From Distichodus sexfasciatus (taxonomy: Eukaryota > Chordata > Actinopteri > Characiformes > Distichodontidae): a stretch of DNA of 64,000 nt. The notes beneath the pieces are model-generated. The model had not been told where the DNA came from. It did no database searches and saw nothing but the letters and a program-made list of their open reading frames with translations. The translations under genes and the position numbers were made by a program. The stretch covers positions 139,589-203,588 of the forward strand of contig JAVGVS010000316.1 in the NCBI GenBank assembly GCA_032718565.1, in the 5' to 3' direction. This document shows, in pieces, positions 1-11,130 of the stretch; the stretch's first letter is position 1; each line of letters begins with the position of its first letter.

Positions 1-1090
1 CTCCTCCTCCGCGTAGTTTCGCTGCGGCGCCTCGGCGAGAAGGAGGACTGGGCGACGACGTGCTCCAGGCTCTGGCAGACACACATATTGAGAGTCAAGC
101 CGACGCCGTGCCCGCTCCCTATCTGCCAACCTGCTATTTATAAACCAGCTCTCCGCTGATGCGTGGCTCCTGTGAAAACTAGGACTCGGCCCGTGGAGCC
201 CCGTGTTGTCGTCGTCGTTGTTGTCGTCGAGGCTCCGGGCTGGAGAATAAAGCCGCTCGGGGATTCGCTCCTTCTTCTGCTCGCTCATATTTACTGGCTG
301 CTCGGAGGAGAAGGAGAAGCCATTGCGAGCGTGTTTATCTTCTTCTTTCTTTTTGCTCCTGCGTGGAGCCCATTAGCGCCTGTCTGGCTCCCCCGCGTCC
401 AGACGCTCAGCTATAAAAATAAATAAATTAATTTATTAATTAATTAAAAAAAAAAACCCACGGCCGGAGCTCCAGCTCCACACGCCGTGTCCTCCTCAAC
501 CCAGTTACAACCACGACCTGCTAGACCCTTGAAACACACACAGACGCGCGCACACACACGCCGCGAGTGGAAGTGGAAGTGGACGTGTGGGCTTGCGTGT
601 TGTCGCGCTACTACTTTCTCTTCCTTTTGCCATTCTTTGCTTTATCTCCGTGGCGTTTTTTGGGGGGGACGTGTGCGCCTGCGTCTGCGCTGTCAGTGTG
701 CGCGCTCAAGTCAGGTATGTCATTGTGGAGCTTCTCCATAAAATGGAGGAAGGGCAGATGAGTGTGGCAGGGGAGAAGCGCTGAGACAGGAGCTAGAACA
801 AAGGTTGACTTTCTTCTGCTTCTGCTGTACTTGCTGCTGTAGTCCTGCGTGCGCTGGCGACTCCGCTCTGCATGGAAGAGGAACCTCCTGATTGTGAGAC
901 ATTACACGGACTAAATCCTTTTATAAAAACCTCCTCTTTGCACTTTTTAAGAAGCGGCTCCAGGTTAGAATCGACTCGCGTTTTCATTGCTCTTCACACT
1001 TTGCTCGTTTTTGCTGTCGGGTTCAGGTGTTGTGGAGGGTTTTGTGATTTCTTTCTGGAGGGGAAAATAAGAATGTATTGAGGCAGCGGG
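1..1090 (+). promoter_or_regulatory. znf462: CpG-rich probable promoter and non-coding first exon of znf462
   Basis: The first kilobase is much richer in CpG than the next 20 kb, with runs such as cgacgacg and gtcgtcgtcg. It contains a TATA-like TATTTATAA near 134-142 and a second AT-rich box near 411-420. A strong splice donor, CAG|GTATGT, lies at 714/715, and weaker CAG|GT donors follow near 963 and 1027. No reading frame here resembles a known protein. The known znf462 gene has a non-coding first exon tens of kilobases upstream of its start codon, and this island lies 30 kb upstream of the start codon on the same strand. The assignment is inferred from position and composition. Transcript 5' ends are needed to fix the start site, and the promoter could extend left of the window. 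Confidence 0.45.
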
Positions 1091-2100
1091 TTACGGAGGT
1101 GCAGTAGTGGGTGTTGTAAGAAGGGGACAGAGATGAGATGGGAATTTTAATGCCCTACAATGCAGTGGCGCTTCAACCTGCAGCGTGTTAATGTTCTACA
1201 GAAAGTGGCCTTCACACATGGCGAGACACCAACTCTTACAAGAAGTTTGCAAGTTCCTGCTTCGGTTTTGGGCGATGTGTTTGAGACGTTTTAGCTCTAC
1301 ACGAAGGTTTGGCTGCTTTTTGTAAAAGTGGGAACACTTTACTTTTTGGAGAATGGACTGCTGGATGATAAATTCTTAGTTTCACTTTGCTACCATGTAG
1401 AGTTCTTCATTTAAAGGAAAGTAATTAATTATTTGGAATGAAAGTGGTATGTCTTGTCTTATTGCTTGCATGTTCTTAGAGATAATTTGCATTTACCAAG
1501 AAAAACAGTGTGGTGCTCACAGGTGTGTGATATCTATGGTATTTGCTTATTTTTAGAGTTACAGTATGAAGTAGGCCATCAACAGCATGGTTTCACAAGA
1601 TAATGACTTACCAATTTATACATATATCATTTCATTCCATTAAAAAGTCTTGGGCACATAACCTTGCTCCTGAGTGAAGCTGTGTGTGTGTTGGGTGGGG
1701 GTTAGTGTGTGCTTTGCTTCTGTAATAACTCTGGTCACTGTAGGATCCTGCTGACAAGGACTGCGAGTCTGAGCTACACACTCAGAGCTAGGAGGAGCGC
1801 TCAAAATGGTGGCACAGCTCCTCATGTCAGGACGAGCAGGTTCCCTCAGATCAGGGCTGACGCTGGATGTTTTGACAGGTCACAGGCATCTCGGTTGACT
1901 AATTAGCGTCTCTGTGGGCTCTGCTGAGGATCTGAATTCTTCACACTATTAATTTAGGATGTTTGCACCCACGTTCAAACGTGTCACCTTGAATATATCT
2001 GGATGAATGTTGATGCCGCGTGTACATTAGCTCTGGAGCGAGCCGTGTTCCGTTTGAAGGACAAAAACATTTGTTTATCTTCTGCTGCTGCAGGCCCGTG
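1091..2100. other. Intron 1 sequence, nothing recognised
   Basis: This is AT-rich single-copy-looking sequence between the CpG island and the duplicated segment. It has no ORF with codon-like structure, no splice-bounded exon I can defend and no recognisable repeat. Confidence 0.5.
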
Positions 2101-2104
2101 GCTC

Positions 2105-2340
2105 GTCATCGCAACTTGTCCGTCCAGTTTGAACAGGTTCCACTTCAGATCCTTTGTGTTGTGGCTTTCCTGCACATTTTAGTGTCTGTGACAACATCTG
2201 AAACCTTCTCCTCCCTCTGTCTCTCTCTCTTTCTCTCTCTTTTAGAGAGGCCACATGAGAATTAATCAAATATCTCTGACGACATGGTTGCAGAAACAGA
2301 GCAATGCCTTTGATCCTTTGTGTTTTTGACCTGGAAAAAA
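2105..2340 (+). repeat. Copy 1 of a local ~220-bp duplication
   Basis: The stretch beginning CAGTTTGAACAGGTTCCACT matches 2613-2830 closely (roughly 85% by eye). Shared blocks include CTTTGTGTTGTGGCTTTCC, a CT-rich middle, GAGAATTAATCAAATATCTC and CAGAGCAATGCCTTTGATCC. Both copies are in the same orientation. It may be a segmental duplication or two copies of an unnamed repeat. The shared AATTAATCAAAT core looks like a homeodomain-type site, but that is only a motif. Confidence 0.7.
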
Positions 2341-2612
2341 TACCAGGTATTTGACAGCCTTTAAGTGAAATGATATTAATTAGAAGGTCACCCAAAATTC
2401 AGAGTTCAGAGCAGGCCTTCGAGGTGTGTGCGCATTGGCGTTGGTGTCACTGTAGTGTTATTAGAAACAAAATAAACCTGATCAGCAACAGTGTAAAAAC
2501 TGTCCACCGTAGCCCCTTTTCCACTGCACTGGTGCCGTTGCTGGTGCCGTTTTCCAGATTAACCGGTGCCACGTTTTTCCTCTGAAAAAAAATGCTGGTG
2601 TGTAGACACGCC

Positions 2613-2830
2613 TCCAGTTTGAACATGTTCCACTTCAGCTCCTTTGTGTTGTGGCTTTGCTGCACCTTTCAGCGTCTGTAGTAGCAACGTCTGAAACCTT
2701 CTTCTCTTCCCCTCTCTCACTCTCTCTTTTAGAGGGGCCACGTGAGAATTAATCAAATATCTCTGATGACACGACTGTAGTAACAGAGCAATGCCTTTGA
2801 TCCCTTTGTGGGTTTGACCTGGAAAAGCTG
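2613..2830 (+). repeat. Copy 2 of the local ~220-bp duplication
   Basis: This is the direct-orientation partner of 2105-2340, about 500 bp downstream. It keeps GAGAATTAATCAAATATCTC and the CAGAGCAATGCCTTTGATCC block while the CT tract in the middle differs in length. A short related fragment (agaaggtcac.aaaattca) occurs after copy 1 near 2379-2400 and again near 4788-4805, which suggests that the duplicated unit or repeat family was longer. Confidence 0.7.
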
Positions 2831-2873
2831 AAAGCCCCCTTATGCAACGCTGGAGTGTTCGGTGATAGCCCAA

Positions 2874-5200
2874 GGTTCAAGCTTACCACTGACCCATTTA
2901 TACGGGAGAGTCCAGAGTGACACAGGGGAGCTATAATTCAGGGTTTACTTTTTTGCAGTTGGTTTAGGATTTCCAGACTAGTCTTGACAGAAGCACACTT
3001 CTCCTTGCAGTTAAACTGACTTAATGCAGTGTTTTGTGCTTTGAAGCTTTGATGGATGGATTAAGTTGTTGTTGTTGTTGTTGTTGTTAGTGATGCACAT
3101 GATGATTTGTGCCATGGTAACACTTTTGTGGTCCAAATCTACTTTTATGAGTAGTAATATAAAATTCAGGAGCAGGCTGTTTGGGTTCAGAGTTCACTTA
3201 ACATTCCTGAATTTGCATGAGAAAAGATGGTATACCAAGATCTCAGTAGAAGGTGAGCAGCTTGTGATGTGAGTATGAGACTACAGTGCATAATGTTAAA
3301 TTGCATAGTGTAAATTGCACACGCTACACTGATATGAACCTCGGCTATTTAAAAATGTTATTTTATAAGACTGCCTCTATGAGATGGCTTTAAAAGCTTA
3401 ATTAAGGTGTTTAAAGCTGAAGTGGTTGAAAAGAGGTTGTTGTCCCTTCAAGGAGTCTTGTATGGCTGCTAGGGAGGTCTTGCAAGAATGAATAGTTCTT
3501 TAAAAAGTACCATTTTAGTACCAAGTCATTTTTAAGAATAAGGACATTTCCCCTAATTATTATTCTTATTGTTGTTGTTGTTGTTATTATTATTGTTATT
3601 ATTATTATTATTATGTTTTCTTAAACCACTTGAGATTTTGTACCTATATTAAGTCATATCTGTGCATAAAAGTGATGTGATGATCCTCCTATGCAAGCAC
3701 AACAATTTCATGGCAGTTCCTACTAAGGAGAAGGTTAGGACATCCTATTCCTGTGTGTCCCATGATGATATTTTAGGACTGTTGCAGAATACTTGAGGCA
3801 TCTTGTGGTGAGCTCTTGGGCGGAATGAACTCACCCCGGCTCCACAGACCTGGCCGTGGTGGCAGTTGTTTGAAATGTTCTTCAGTTGTAAGTTATTTTC
3901 TGTACAGTGGAACGGCTGATTCCAAAGACTCTCCCAAGACTCATAAGCATCTACAAACTTCTCTGTGAGAGCTTTTTGGATCTGACCATGGTGACACTGC
4001 TCACTTCAGCCATCAACAGCAAAGTCCGATTGTCCGAGGTTTAAAGAAGAGAAGCTCCTCCAACTTGCTCCACAGCAGTGTCCTAATCATTAGTGTCTGA
4101 AGTGGTGCACCTGACTCTCATTAGGTTACAAAAGTTGCTTAATTACAAAGTGATCCAACGGCAAGGAATTACCTGCATCAGACAAACTAAATTGGTAGTT
4201 TTCTTTAGTCAGTATATTAACATTAATGAGACTGAACACATCAATATATTGACTGCCGTAATGTGATGTTTCCGTGCTCTGTTTGAAAATGAAACATTGG
4301 CTATAGTGGGTGATTTCTGTGGATGTGTCCTAAACACAGTCCTCATTGTGACGAAAGCCCCGCCTCCTGCTGAACATCTTTAAAGCCAAAGGCAGTTGAC
4401 AGACTTGTACTTCTTGCACAAAATTAGTGAGGTTGCTTCAGCACTTGTTCTTTTTGTGGTTCATTTATTTACCACCAAAACACAGCTTTTTCGGGCGAAT
4501 GTACTAAAGTAGGTAAAGCACCTCCTCCTGCACTAGCTACGACTGCATTAATATTGATGTGTTTCTTGTGTTTGTTTATGTCTGTCATATAAAGTTGTTT
4601 CTGTGCAGACCGATCCCAATAATTAAATATAAGAACAATATAGATGTGTGAGTTCTGTCTCACATATCAGTGTCTCACACGACACACACACACATTATAT
4701 ACGAGACACAAAAATATTGTGATTTAGAATTTTGAGTCTATTGCCCAGCCTTAATCACGCAGCCTTAAAGTGACACAGTGTTAATCAGAAGGTCACTAAA
4801 ATTCATTCAAGTCTAACCAGCAACACTGGAAAACAAATGTTGTTCCTTTTGCAGCTTTAATGGTGAAAAGGGAGAAATGGTGAATACTGTGCGCAGTCTG
4901 AACTGTCCTGTTTCCAGATGTGGGACTCGCCTGGCAGCGACACACTATCCACGAGCTTTTGTTAGACGTGTCACAGGAAACCCAGAGATGCCGTTGACAT
5001 AATGCCTTCTGTGCTGGTGTGTGTTTCGGGACAGAAGCCCCCTGAAGCACCCACGCCGACGAGAGAGCGCGGGGCTGGTGGGTTTGGGTGGGGCGTAGTG
5101 CCATTCTGACCGGAGTTAAATTCTGGGACTGATTTCAGATTTCATTAGGTGAATTTTGGTCTGTAATGGCAGGTGAGAGTGTCTGGGTGCTGGCAGTTCT
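2874..5200. other. Intron 1 sequence with simple repeats
   Basis: No gene is seen. The stretch has a (TTG)n run at about 3066-3090 and a mixed TTG/TTA microsatellite at about 3563-3614. The rest is AT-rich sequence without a repeat I can name. Confidence 0.5.
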
Positions 5201-5204
5201 GTTA

Positions 5205-5432
5205 CATATTAACGGGCTGTGACAGAAGGTCGCTGGTTTGCATCCAGGACCAGTAAAGTTACCACTGAGGTACTCATGACCAAGCACTGCTCCCTGAGTG
5301 CTACCCTTGTTAGCTGCCCACTGCTTCTTCACGGATGAGTCAAACGCAAGAGGTCACATTTGGTTGTGGTGCACTGTGTGCTATGCTCTGGTGTGTTCAC
5401 AATGACAAATAAGCACTCACTTTCACTTTTCA
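5205..5432 (+). mobile_element. tRNA-derived SINE (family A), 5' worn
   Basis: This copy of the most frequent SINE of the window is recognised by shared blocks. They are a B-box-like ggtcgctggtttgcatcc, then accactgaggtactcatgacc, agctgcccactgcttcttcacggatg, ggttgtggtgcactgtgtgct and the 3' end TGTTCACAATGACAAATAA followed by CACTCACTTTCACTT. Related copies lie at 38128-38372, 42525-42728, 60755-60952 and 62011-62268 on the same strand. The 5' A-box half is hardly recognisable here. It is a non-autonomous retroposon with no coding capacity. Confidence 0.8.
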
Positions 5433-5435
5433 GTA

Positions 5436-6143
5436 TTTATTATTGTTCTTCTTCTGCTGCTTTTTTTTGCCTCTTAAACACCTTCCTCAGTTTTTATTGT
5501 TTGGCAAAATTCAGGATTTTAAATGTCCAGCTCATCGAGGAGACCCAAGCTGTTAGATTTCTTGTTAATATCCCATCTTGTTAATATCTCTTAAAAAAAC
5601 CTCAGGTTAAACATTTAGTTTCTTATTTCAGAATTAAAGACTGGACTATTACTTTTGGTGTGATTAGTCTGTTCCTGACATGAGCTTAACATTAATTCAG
5701 TAGCTCATAATTTGACAGCAAACACAACTAGTAACAATCTTTATCAGTTCTTCTTTTATATGTATTTGCAGCTGTTTATGCCTTTCTACTTCCTTATACA
5801 TTGCAATAATGCAGTTTCTTCAGCACTTGTCCATCTAGTTACTTTAATTGTGGTTATAATTAAAGTCTTTGACTTTTGTCCATGCAAGTGACTAGAAGAC
5901 GTGGAGGCAGAATGTGAAGATTCTACTCGTTCCTCAACGTTTTGTTCTCCTTGTAAGATGGTGGGCAGCAGCAAGGTCTTTGTAGTTAAGGCGAGATGAC
6001 AAGCCTCCATTTTGACAGACAGGAAAAAATAAGCTATGTGTGGTACAAAATGGACCTTTCAGTCTGCAGAGGCCACAGGAGAAAGCTGAGCTCACAGCTG
6101 ATGAAACCCTGAGCTGATCTTCCAAGCTGCAAATACATATAAA

Positions 6144-6182
<39 letters not shown>

Positions 6183-6995
6183 AAAACACAAAAAGCCAAT
6201 TGAAATGCTTCAGTGGCTGCTTTCTTGACATGACGCATTGGCTTCTGGGGAATCATTCCCCTACTTCTTCCTCATCCAAACAGGCCTCCAGTACAGCACA
6301 CACTTAACGGCAGGGCACGTCCTTTTCATTTGAAAAAGCTCTGGACTGCCTGCTTCTGAAAGCCTTGTTTTTCCTGCTAAAACAAGCCCCAAAGTGATAT
6401 AACTTTCTAACTGATTAAGCAAACTCATAATGTGTGAGCAGGTTCTCAGTCATCCAGGACGCGGTGGTCTTGAGGGCCTGAGTGGAAGGCAGTTGGACTT
6501 CTTTTAGGTTCTTGCTGACATTTCTCCCAGAAACTCAACGGAAGAAGTCTTCCAGGGGTTAAGTCCAGCGCTTAAGCAAACTCCCTTTTACACCACATAC
6601 TCTGTGAATGTAGAGCGAGTGAGGTTTTATGGATGATTTAATTGCTTCTCATTTCACTGCAATGCTGGGATAATTGATTTGCATTATCATGAGTCAGAGT
6701 AATGACTTCATTTCATCAACGGTTTTGCTGATGGTTAATAGCTGCAGATCACTATCCTATTTTTTGGAAACTTCTCACCATCAAGATCACACGAACAGAC
6801 AAGCACACTGCAAAGTAATTGTGCAACCTCTGAACATAGTTGAAAACAGCACTTCATACCTTCGTACGTAATAAAGAACGATAGTCTTTTTAAAAGTGCT
6901 GCAAGTATCATCAGTGGTGTTGTAAGGGGTGGTGGGGGGAGTTGAATAGTTCTGCTCTGATGGGCCCGTTTTCGATATCATTTTTAAAAGCTTAG
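5436..6995. other. Intron 1 sequence with a (GA)n microsatellite
   Basis: A pure GA run occupies about 6146-6178. On the minus strand it creates LS-repeat ORFs that are artefacts. Nothing else is recognisable. Confidence 0.6.
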
Positions 6996-6999
6996 TAAA

Positions 7000-7475
7000 C
7001 AGTATATTACCAAAAGTATTGGGACTCCCCTACAAATCATTGAATTCAGGTGTTCCAATCACTTCCATGGCCACACGGTGTATAAAATCAGGCACCTAGG
7101 CATTAGGGTTGTCACCTGTCCCGGGATTGTCCTTCTTATTAAAGGTATGTCCTGGGGGAACAATCAATCTCCCGGGACACTGAATGACATAGGTAATATG
7201 TGTTTCCACCTAAGTAGTTGGTCGGTCTGCCAAAATGTCCCGTTTTTTTGTCAGACCTAGGCATGCAGACAGCTTCTACAAACATTTGTGAAAGAGTGAG
7301 TTGCTCTCAGGAGCTCGGTGAATCCAGCGTGGTACAGTGATAGGATGCCACCTGTGTAATATATTAATTCGTAAAATTTCCTTGCTACTAAATATTCCAC
7401 AGTCAACTGTTAGTGGTGTTAAAACACAGCGGAAGCAATGGGGAACAACAGCAACTCAGCTACTAAGTGTTAGGC
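7000..7475 (+). mobile_element. Tc1-like transposon, 5' half, inactivated
   Basis: The left end (CAGTATATTACCAAAAGTATTGGGAC) and the following DNA-binding-domain region match the widespread teleost Tc1/mariner element. The degraded reading frame still shows pieces of the HTH segment: ctctcaggagctcggtgaat, a ggtacagtgataggatgccac block, atattccacagtcaactgt and ggaacaacagcaactcagc. The catalytic DDE half is missing. A 153-bp insertion at 7103-7255 splits the element. Recognition rests on remembered family sequence and not on a database search. It is a non-functional fossil. Confidence 0.75.
7103..7255. mobile_element. 153-bp MITE-like insertion with 8-bp target duplication
   Basis: The Tc1 fragment is interrupted between two identical octamers, CCTAGGCA at 7095-7102 and 7256-7263. 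The insert begins TTAGGGTTGTCACC and ends TTTTTGTCAGA. Removing it restores the expected Tc1 sequence caggcacctaggcatgcagac. An 8-bp duplication fits hAT-type insertion, although the terminal inverted repeats are weak. Confidence 0.65.
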
Positions 7476-7762
7476 CACGTAATATATTGATGTGAGGTCG
7501 TATCGTCCAGCCCCGCTAGTATATACCTTCATGGAATCCACATTTCCTGTGGACGTCACTGTGTGTCATGGCTGGTATTCCTCCTTACAGCTCTCTCTCT
7601 AGGTTGTTTGTGCAGGGTTGTAGAGGAAGTCTTCCCCCCACTGCAGGATCCAGAGATAGGAAGTGGCAGTCTACTTTCTGTTACCACCTCAGACCTCACA
7701 GCAGATATGACATCAGCTCATCCTGTCTGTCTCTCCTGCTTTCTTCAACTCACACTCCACTG

Positions 7763-8030
7763 TAGGGCTGCAGCGACAAATCACTATCATCGATTATAAT
7801 CGGTTATTAAAACACGAACTCATCTACCTACCGATTTGTTGCTGCTTATGTCATTAGATAAACAGTTGTTGCAGTATTATCACTCGTATCATCTGCTGTC
7901 ACGTCAAGATCATATCACTTCTGCTCATTGACATTTTGCTTATGTGGAAGTGAAGCACTAGCAGCGACGTGATGATGTCAAGAAACATAATGAGATGAAT
8001 TAATAAGTAAATCATATTATATCATATGTA
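7763..8030 (+). mobile_element. hAT-like MITE end (TAGGGCTGCAGCGAC)
   Basis: The start TAGGGCTGCAGCGACAAATC followed by ATCATCGATTATAATCGG resembles the common teleost hAT-derived MITE that begins TAGGGCTGCAAC. I could not find a matching right end, so the right boundary is arbitrary. Confidence 0.4.
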
Positions 8031-8837
8031 TATTTTTTGTGCTGTCCTGCATTGTTTGCATGCACTTTATGTTCCTAGTTGATCATATTATGTAGTTTCA
8101 TGGTCCTGGAGGAACGTTGTTCATTTTAACTGGACAATTCATAATGTTGCGTCTTTAAAGAAATGTCCTTATTACATGTTAAATAAAAGTACATTGCTTT
8201 CAGTTTCACCAGAACCCTTATTAAAGTAAGCCCCCAGTTGTGTGGAGTTGTTGGCCACTGCAGGGGTGACGTGGCTACAGAGCAAGTGGTTTCAGCGTTT
8301 GCTGTTGACTGAGTTGTCATTTTTTTCTCCATACGTAGCACATTGTGTTTGCTGCCGGCGACTTCAATGTCATGTTCTCCTTGTTCTCCGAGCTCTTCGC
8401 TTTGCATCCTGCGCTGTCTCATGAATTTAGCTGTCTTGTGTTGCACCTGCTGGACACATGTCTCATGCATCTCTCCTTTGTTGAGGTTCCAGCAGAATCA
8501 AATGGAGTATGAGCATTTGTCCGTTCCCTTTTTTACTCCTATATTGTATTTGTTATACTCTTCTGTTCTTGTCATCGTTTAACAGTGAGATTAATGCCTA
8601 ATGTATTTACCTTATCAATATCCGGGTGCACCTTCATATTTTGCACAGCATTGGATAATTGTAAATCGTATTTTGTTGCCCAGTTGGCATGGGAGTTCTT
8701 GCTCCTCATCCATTTCCCACTTGGTACTGGTTTGCATCTCCATTGTTGGTTTTGAATAAACTCGTGCATATTTCAAAAAACAGAAAAGCAGCAAGGTGGT
8801 CAGCCGGACTGTGTTCTGCATCTGTCAGTCAGCTAAA

Positions 8838-9350
8838 GGTTGGCATCAGACCAGGAATAATTGGTTAATGTCAACCAATCACAACTTCTATTATCTTTTT
8901 GACATCAGGGCATGTGTGTTTGGTTGGTGTCAATTCTTTTAAAATTGGTTTGCCTCAGACCGATTGGTAGTCATTGGCGAGACCAGTGTATGACTGGTTG
9001 GCATCAGACCTCTGTGATTTGTTGGCAACAGGGCATCTATGATGGCAGCAGATGACCAGTGATTGGATGGTGTTAGTCTGTCTGTGATTGCTTGGTGTCA
9101 GTCTGTTCACAAATGGTTGCTACTGTATGATTGGGGACTTAGGGGCCTCTAAATGTGTTGGCATCGGTACTACGATTGCTTGCCATCAACTCGTCATTTA
9201 CTGGTTGGTGTCAGATGGACTGTGATTGGTTGTCATCAGGGTGTCTATGATCGCTTGGTGTCATTAGATGGCTGCAGATCAGCAGTGATTTGTTGGTGCC
9301 TGAATGTTGATGATTGGCTGGCGTCAGACAGTCTGTGATTGGTGACATAG
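8838..9350 (+). repeat. Degenerate minisatellite rich in ATTGG
   Basis: A diverged tandem array whose units resemble gtgattggttggtgtcagac followed by a short variable part. Recognisable units recur roughly every 30-40 bp over 500 bp, for example tgattggatggtgttagtct, tgattgcttggtgtcagtct, tgattggttgtcatcagggt and tgattggctggcgtcagaca. About ten copies of ATTGG or CCAAT occur where about one is expected by chance. Units are too diverged to count exactly. Confidence 0.75.
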
Positions 9351-11025
9351 TTTGGGAGTTACTCTGTTCTTTACGTTTTGGAAGTTACCCCAATTCTGCA
9401 AAATGAGACACTGTGTGCGAAAATTCTCCCAGCCTTGCCAGTGTGAATGGAAAAATCCAGCGTTGAGTGGAGGAAGGCCGTTGCCGACGAGGAGGCCTCG
9501 GGGCCCGTCCAGGACAAGGCGTCCATTCAGAGGGAACAGGAGTGGTGTTGTAGGGGAGAAATATCCGCTGATCCACGCCGCTCGGTTCCTCTGTGCTTGA
9601 GAGGAGGTACTAGTTTCCAAGTCTGATTAAAGATTGAAGAAGGTGGAAGGGGAGGACGGGCGAGTCAGTTAATATTAATGCCACTCTCATCTTTCCAACC
9701 CAAGTTGCTGTTTAGCTTCATGTACAGCTATGGTTTGGTCACAGTTGTTTTTTTTGCTTGTTTTTTTTTTTTTTTAGAAATAAATCTCCTCAAAAAGGAA
9801 TCCCATGATTTTTTTAATGTTTCTATGCAGGTGGAAAAGTCTGGCTTCAGAACATTCAAATTAATGGAACATTTGGTCAAAACTCTGTTATAAATGTTAA
9901 TACTGCAGACAATTTATGAAATGTTATATCAGTTTTAGTACAAGTCCCACATTCACCCTAAATCCCTGTTTAGCATCATTGATTGCTGGGCACCTTAGTT
10001 CCTGATGTGGAATTTTCGGGCAGGTTCACCTTTAAATAAGTGTGTCAGGAGGACAATCTTGCAGCAATTTTAAAAAACTTACTGAACCAAACTTCTCTGC
10101 TTCTGTTGTTAATACTGTAATATTTTTTCTTGTATGACATATTTAATACTCTAAACATCTAAATTACTCTTGCAATGTGCCAAACTGTTGCAAATGTGAT
10201 CATTTGGCCAAGACATTTCTATGTCAAATATTAGTTTTCTCCTCTTTCATGGTGACGTTTATCTGCTAATTTGAGTCCTGGTGTCTTTCCCATGTAGTGT
10301 ACTCCACACATTTCATGGTTTTCCTGCTCATAACACAGGTCATTAATGAGCTTGACGCCGCAGGTTTGGACTAGCAGGACTGTTGTGTGATGTGGTCTGC
10401 AATGCAGCTCCAGAATGAGAAGTAAGGAGTGTTGAGAACGCTAGAGAACTGGACGTATAAGTTGATGTCCTGAGGTCATGTGAAGGCCTACAGAGCAGCA
10501 CGTAACTCCACCCGCATGCTGTAACTCTAGTCTTTGCAATGTCAGGATTGCAGGGAAGCAGCGAAAGCTTTAGACTTTTGGCCGAGATCCACTGACGGTC
10601 GTAGCAGAAAGTCTTGGTTGCACTTCCTTCAGATTAATGTCAGCCACGCAGATACTGCACTCTCCTTTTTGCAGCCGCTGCACTATGCCGCACTTGGAGA
10701 TATTAAATGAACGTTGAAGATGTCTCAATACTGCTCAAGAAAATTATTTTTCAATGACGATGATACACTTACAGTTCAAAAGCAAACTGTCGTCACATGT
10801 CGCAATTTCGGCCCCATGTAGAAGGTACTGTTACGCCATGAACATTCACAACGCAATTCAGGAGTGCGGAACGTGTAAATATGACACTACAGTTGTTTCT
10901 GCAAACACTGCTACACTCGTGATCCTACTGAAAAAGTTTAAACTCCGCTCCCAGTCAATTTGGCGTGTAGTCAGACTTCTGCATGGCTTCAACATTCAAC
11001 TCATTTCCTAATTACAGGAATATTC
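9351..11025. other. Intron 1 sequence, nothing recognised
   Basis: No gene or named repeat is seen. The part at about 9400-9610 is GC-richer and single-copy-looking and is open on both strands, but it has no codon-like character. It could be a conserved non-coding element, which needs an alignment with another fish. Confidence 0.4.
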
Positions 11026-11027
11026 GC

Positions 11028-11130
11028 CATGGAGAAACTTGGCGTTAAGGGTCTTGCTCAGGGGCCCAGTGGTGGTAGTGCTGGAGGTAGGATTCGAGGT
11101 GCGGAGGTGAGTACCCTCTAGACCACTAGA
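11028..11130 (-). mobile_element. SINE (family B) fragment
   Basis: Read on the minus strand this carries the family-B blocks cctccagcactaccaccactgggcccctgagcaagacccttaacgcc. The family is shared with 60962-61148, 62520-62690 and 30392-30518. Only the middle of the element remains. Confidence 0.65.

Noticed and set aside
2075..2395. 106-codon minus-strand ORF with a similar one at 2559-2873
   Set aside because: The similarity arises because both lie on the duplicated DNA segment. The frames contain a simple-repeat Arg/Glu stretch from the CT tract and do not look coding.
8126..8470. 114-codon minus-strand ORF
   Set aside because: No domain, no similarity and no support from context.
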